Assembly (NCBI RefSeq): GCF_946478925.1
Contig: NZ_CAMLDP010000101.1
Location: 1-5,265 of the forward strand
Length of the DNA: 5,265 nt
Source of the DNA: an uncultured Nitrososphaera sp.
GTDB taxonomy: Archaea; Thermoproteota; Nitrososphaeria; Nitrososphaerales; Nitrososphaeraceae
Direction of reading: 5' to 3'
The position numbers were made by a program, and so were the translations under genes. A model generated the notes under the pieces. That model was not told the DNA's origin. It searched no databases and saw only the letters and a list, made by a program, of their open reading frames with translations. This document shows positions 4,524 through 5,265 of the stretch, one piece after another. The first letter of the stretch is position 1, and the number at the start of each line of letters is the position of its first letter.

Positions 4524-5265
4524 GTGTTGGTGGCCGCCGCGTACAGGACTGCAATACTGATAACATACCCTTACGACGAGGCCATAAGTGAGGCCATATC
4601 GCTTGCAGACGCCGCCGGCTACAAGGTTGAAAAAATCGTGACGCAAAAGCATATTACGAAATCGCGCTATGGCATCGGCCGGGGAAAAGCGGAAGAAGTG
4701 AAAGCGATTGCCGAAGAAATCCAGCCCGAAGTGATAGTGTTTGACGAGGTACTCAAGCCGAGCCAGACCTACAACCTTGCAAGCGTGTGCAAAAAAGAAG
4801 TCATCGACAGAGAGCGCCTGATACTGGAGATATTCGAGCGCAGGGCAAGCACCACGGAATCAAAGACGCAGATAAAGCTGGCGCAATTGCGCTACGACAT
4901 GACCCGTGCGAGGGAAGCGGTGCGGCTTGCGAGGGCCGGCGAGCAGCCGGGGTTTTACGGACTTGGCAAGTACGAGGCCGACGCGTACCTGCTCGACATA
5001 AAAAACCGCGCCCAGGCGCTCAAGAAAAAGCTGGAAAAAGAGGTTACAAAGAGGCAGCTGCACAGGAACCAGCGCGCAAAAGCGGGGCTGATGTCCGTCT
5101 CGCTTGCCGGCTACACGTCTGCTGGCAAGACCACGCTCTTTAACGCGCTCACAGGAGAGGACAAGAGCACGGCGTCAAGCGTATTTACCACGCTTTCCAC
5201 ATTTACACGGGCAATCGACCTTGGCGGCGACAAGGTGTTATTGCTGGACACCGTCGGCTTTATCA
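4524..5265 (+). CDS. hflX: HflX-type ribosome-associated GTPase (3' end missing)
   Basis: The frame opens after the TGA at 4518-4520 and stays open to the right edge: 247 complete codons from GTG 4524. The N-terminal HflX domain shows A-I-L-I-T-Y-P near the start, Y-G-I-G-R-G-K-A-E-E-V (49-59), V-F-D-E-V-L-K-P-S-Q (72-81), V-I-D-R (93-96) and R-A-S-T-T-E-S-K-T-Q-I-K-L-A-Q-L. A G-x-G-K-Y-E-A-D-A segment and a basic helical coiled region lead into the G domain. That domain has P-loop G-Y-T-S-A-G-K-T-T (196-204), F-T-T-L as the G2 region and D-T-V-G-F as G3 (242-246). The G4 and G5 motifs lie beyond the window. HflX binds the 50S subunit, and in bacteria it splits stalled or hibernating ribosomes. 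Start codons GTG 4524, TTG 4527 and GTG 4530 cannot be told apart. AAGGTG at 4521-4526 could act as a weak ribosome-binding site for GTG 4530. Confidence 0.93.
   Translation, partial: MLVAAAYRTAILITYPYDEAISEAISLADAAGYKVEKIVTQKHITKSRYGIGRGKAEEVKAIAEEIQPEVIVFDEVLKPSQTYNLASVCKKEVIDRERLILEIFERRASTTESKTQIKLAQLRYDMTRAREAVRLARAGEQPGFYGLGKYEADAYLLDIKNRAQALKKKLEKEVTKRQLHRNQRAKAGLMSVSLAGYTSAGKTTLFNALTGEDKSTASSVFTTLSTFTRAIDLGGDKVLLLDTVGFI

Noticed and set aside
4787..5143. 118-codon ORF in another frame of hflX
   Set aside because: HflX motifs including the P-loop and D-T-V-G-F are read in the overlapping frame, and this ORF has Arg/Gly-rich junk composition.

Overview
The window looks like chromosomal DNA of an ammonia-oxidising archaeon of the Nitrososphaera type (Thaumarchaeota/Nitrososphaeria). 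This rests on an archaea-only gene set: single-chain NAC, a peripheral-stalk H-type subunit of the A-type ATPase, an AbrB-PhoU fusion, zinc-ribbon aMBF1 and archaeal HflX. Other support is the moderately high GC of most genes, the thaumarchaeal style of the secreted beta-rich protein at the left edge, and TATA boxes lying only about 28-30 bp upstream of start codons (leaderless-type genes). The assignment is by recognition; no search was run.

Layout. Bases 1-833 (+) hold the 3' part of a secreted or surface protein: a His-containing beta domain followed by an Ig-like domain. It is AT-richer than its neighbours and ends 58 bp from the convergent gene to its right. Bases 892-2878 (-) carry four genes. 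In transcription order they are an MCT-1/Tma20-like PUA protein, NAC, an ATPase H-like coiled-coil subunit, and a protein with a RuvC/YqgF-like RNase H fold. PUA and NAC are 10 bp apart and read as an operon. The ATPase subunit has a convincing TATA box of its own and the RuvC-like gene has a weaker one. A 112-bp divergent region (2879-2990) separates this block from the rightward genes. It holds a TATA box for each direction, a perfect 12-bp palindrome and direct repeats. To the right (+) are an AbrB-PhoU regulator (2991-4064), aMBF1 (4095-4520) and, 3 bp later, hflX, which runs off the window.

How the genes fit together. Four of the eight genes belong to families that act on the ribosome: the PUA/MCT-1-like protein, NAC, aMBF1 and HflX. 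The aMBF1-hflX pair is the most suggestive, because eukaryotic Mbf1/EDF1 binds collided ribosomes and bacterial HflX splits stalled ones. The PhoU-type regulator probably senses phosphate status and may bind the repeats in its own promoter. Starts are unusual: PUA and the ATPase subunit begin with TTG positioned by TATA boxes. The RuvC-like gene has its best-placed ATG out of frame with the main ORF, next to a run of four C. No RNA genes, CRISPR arrays or mobile elements were seen, and no gene-free stretch exceeds about 115 bp.
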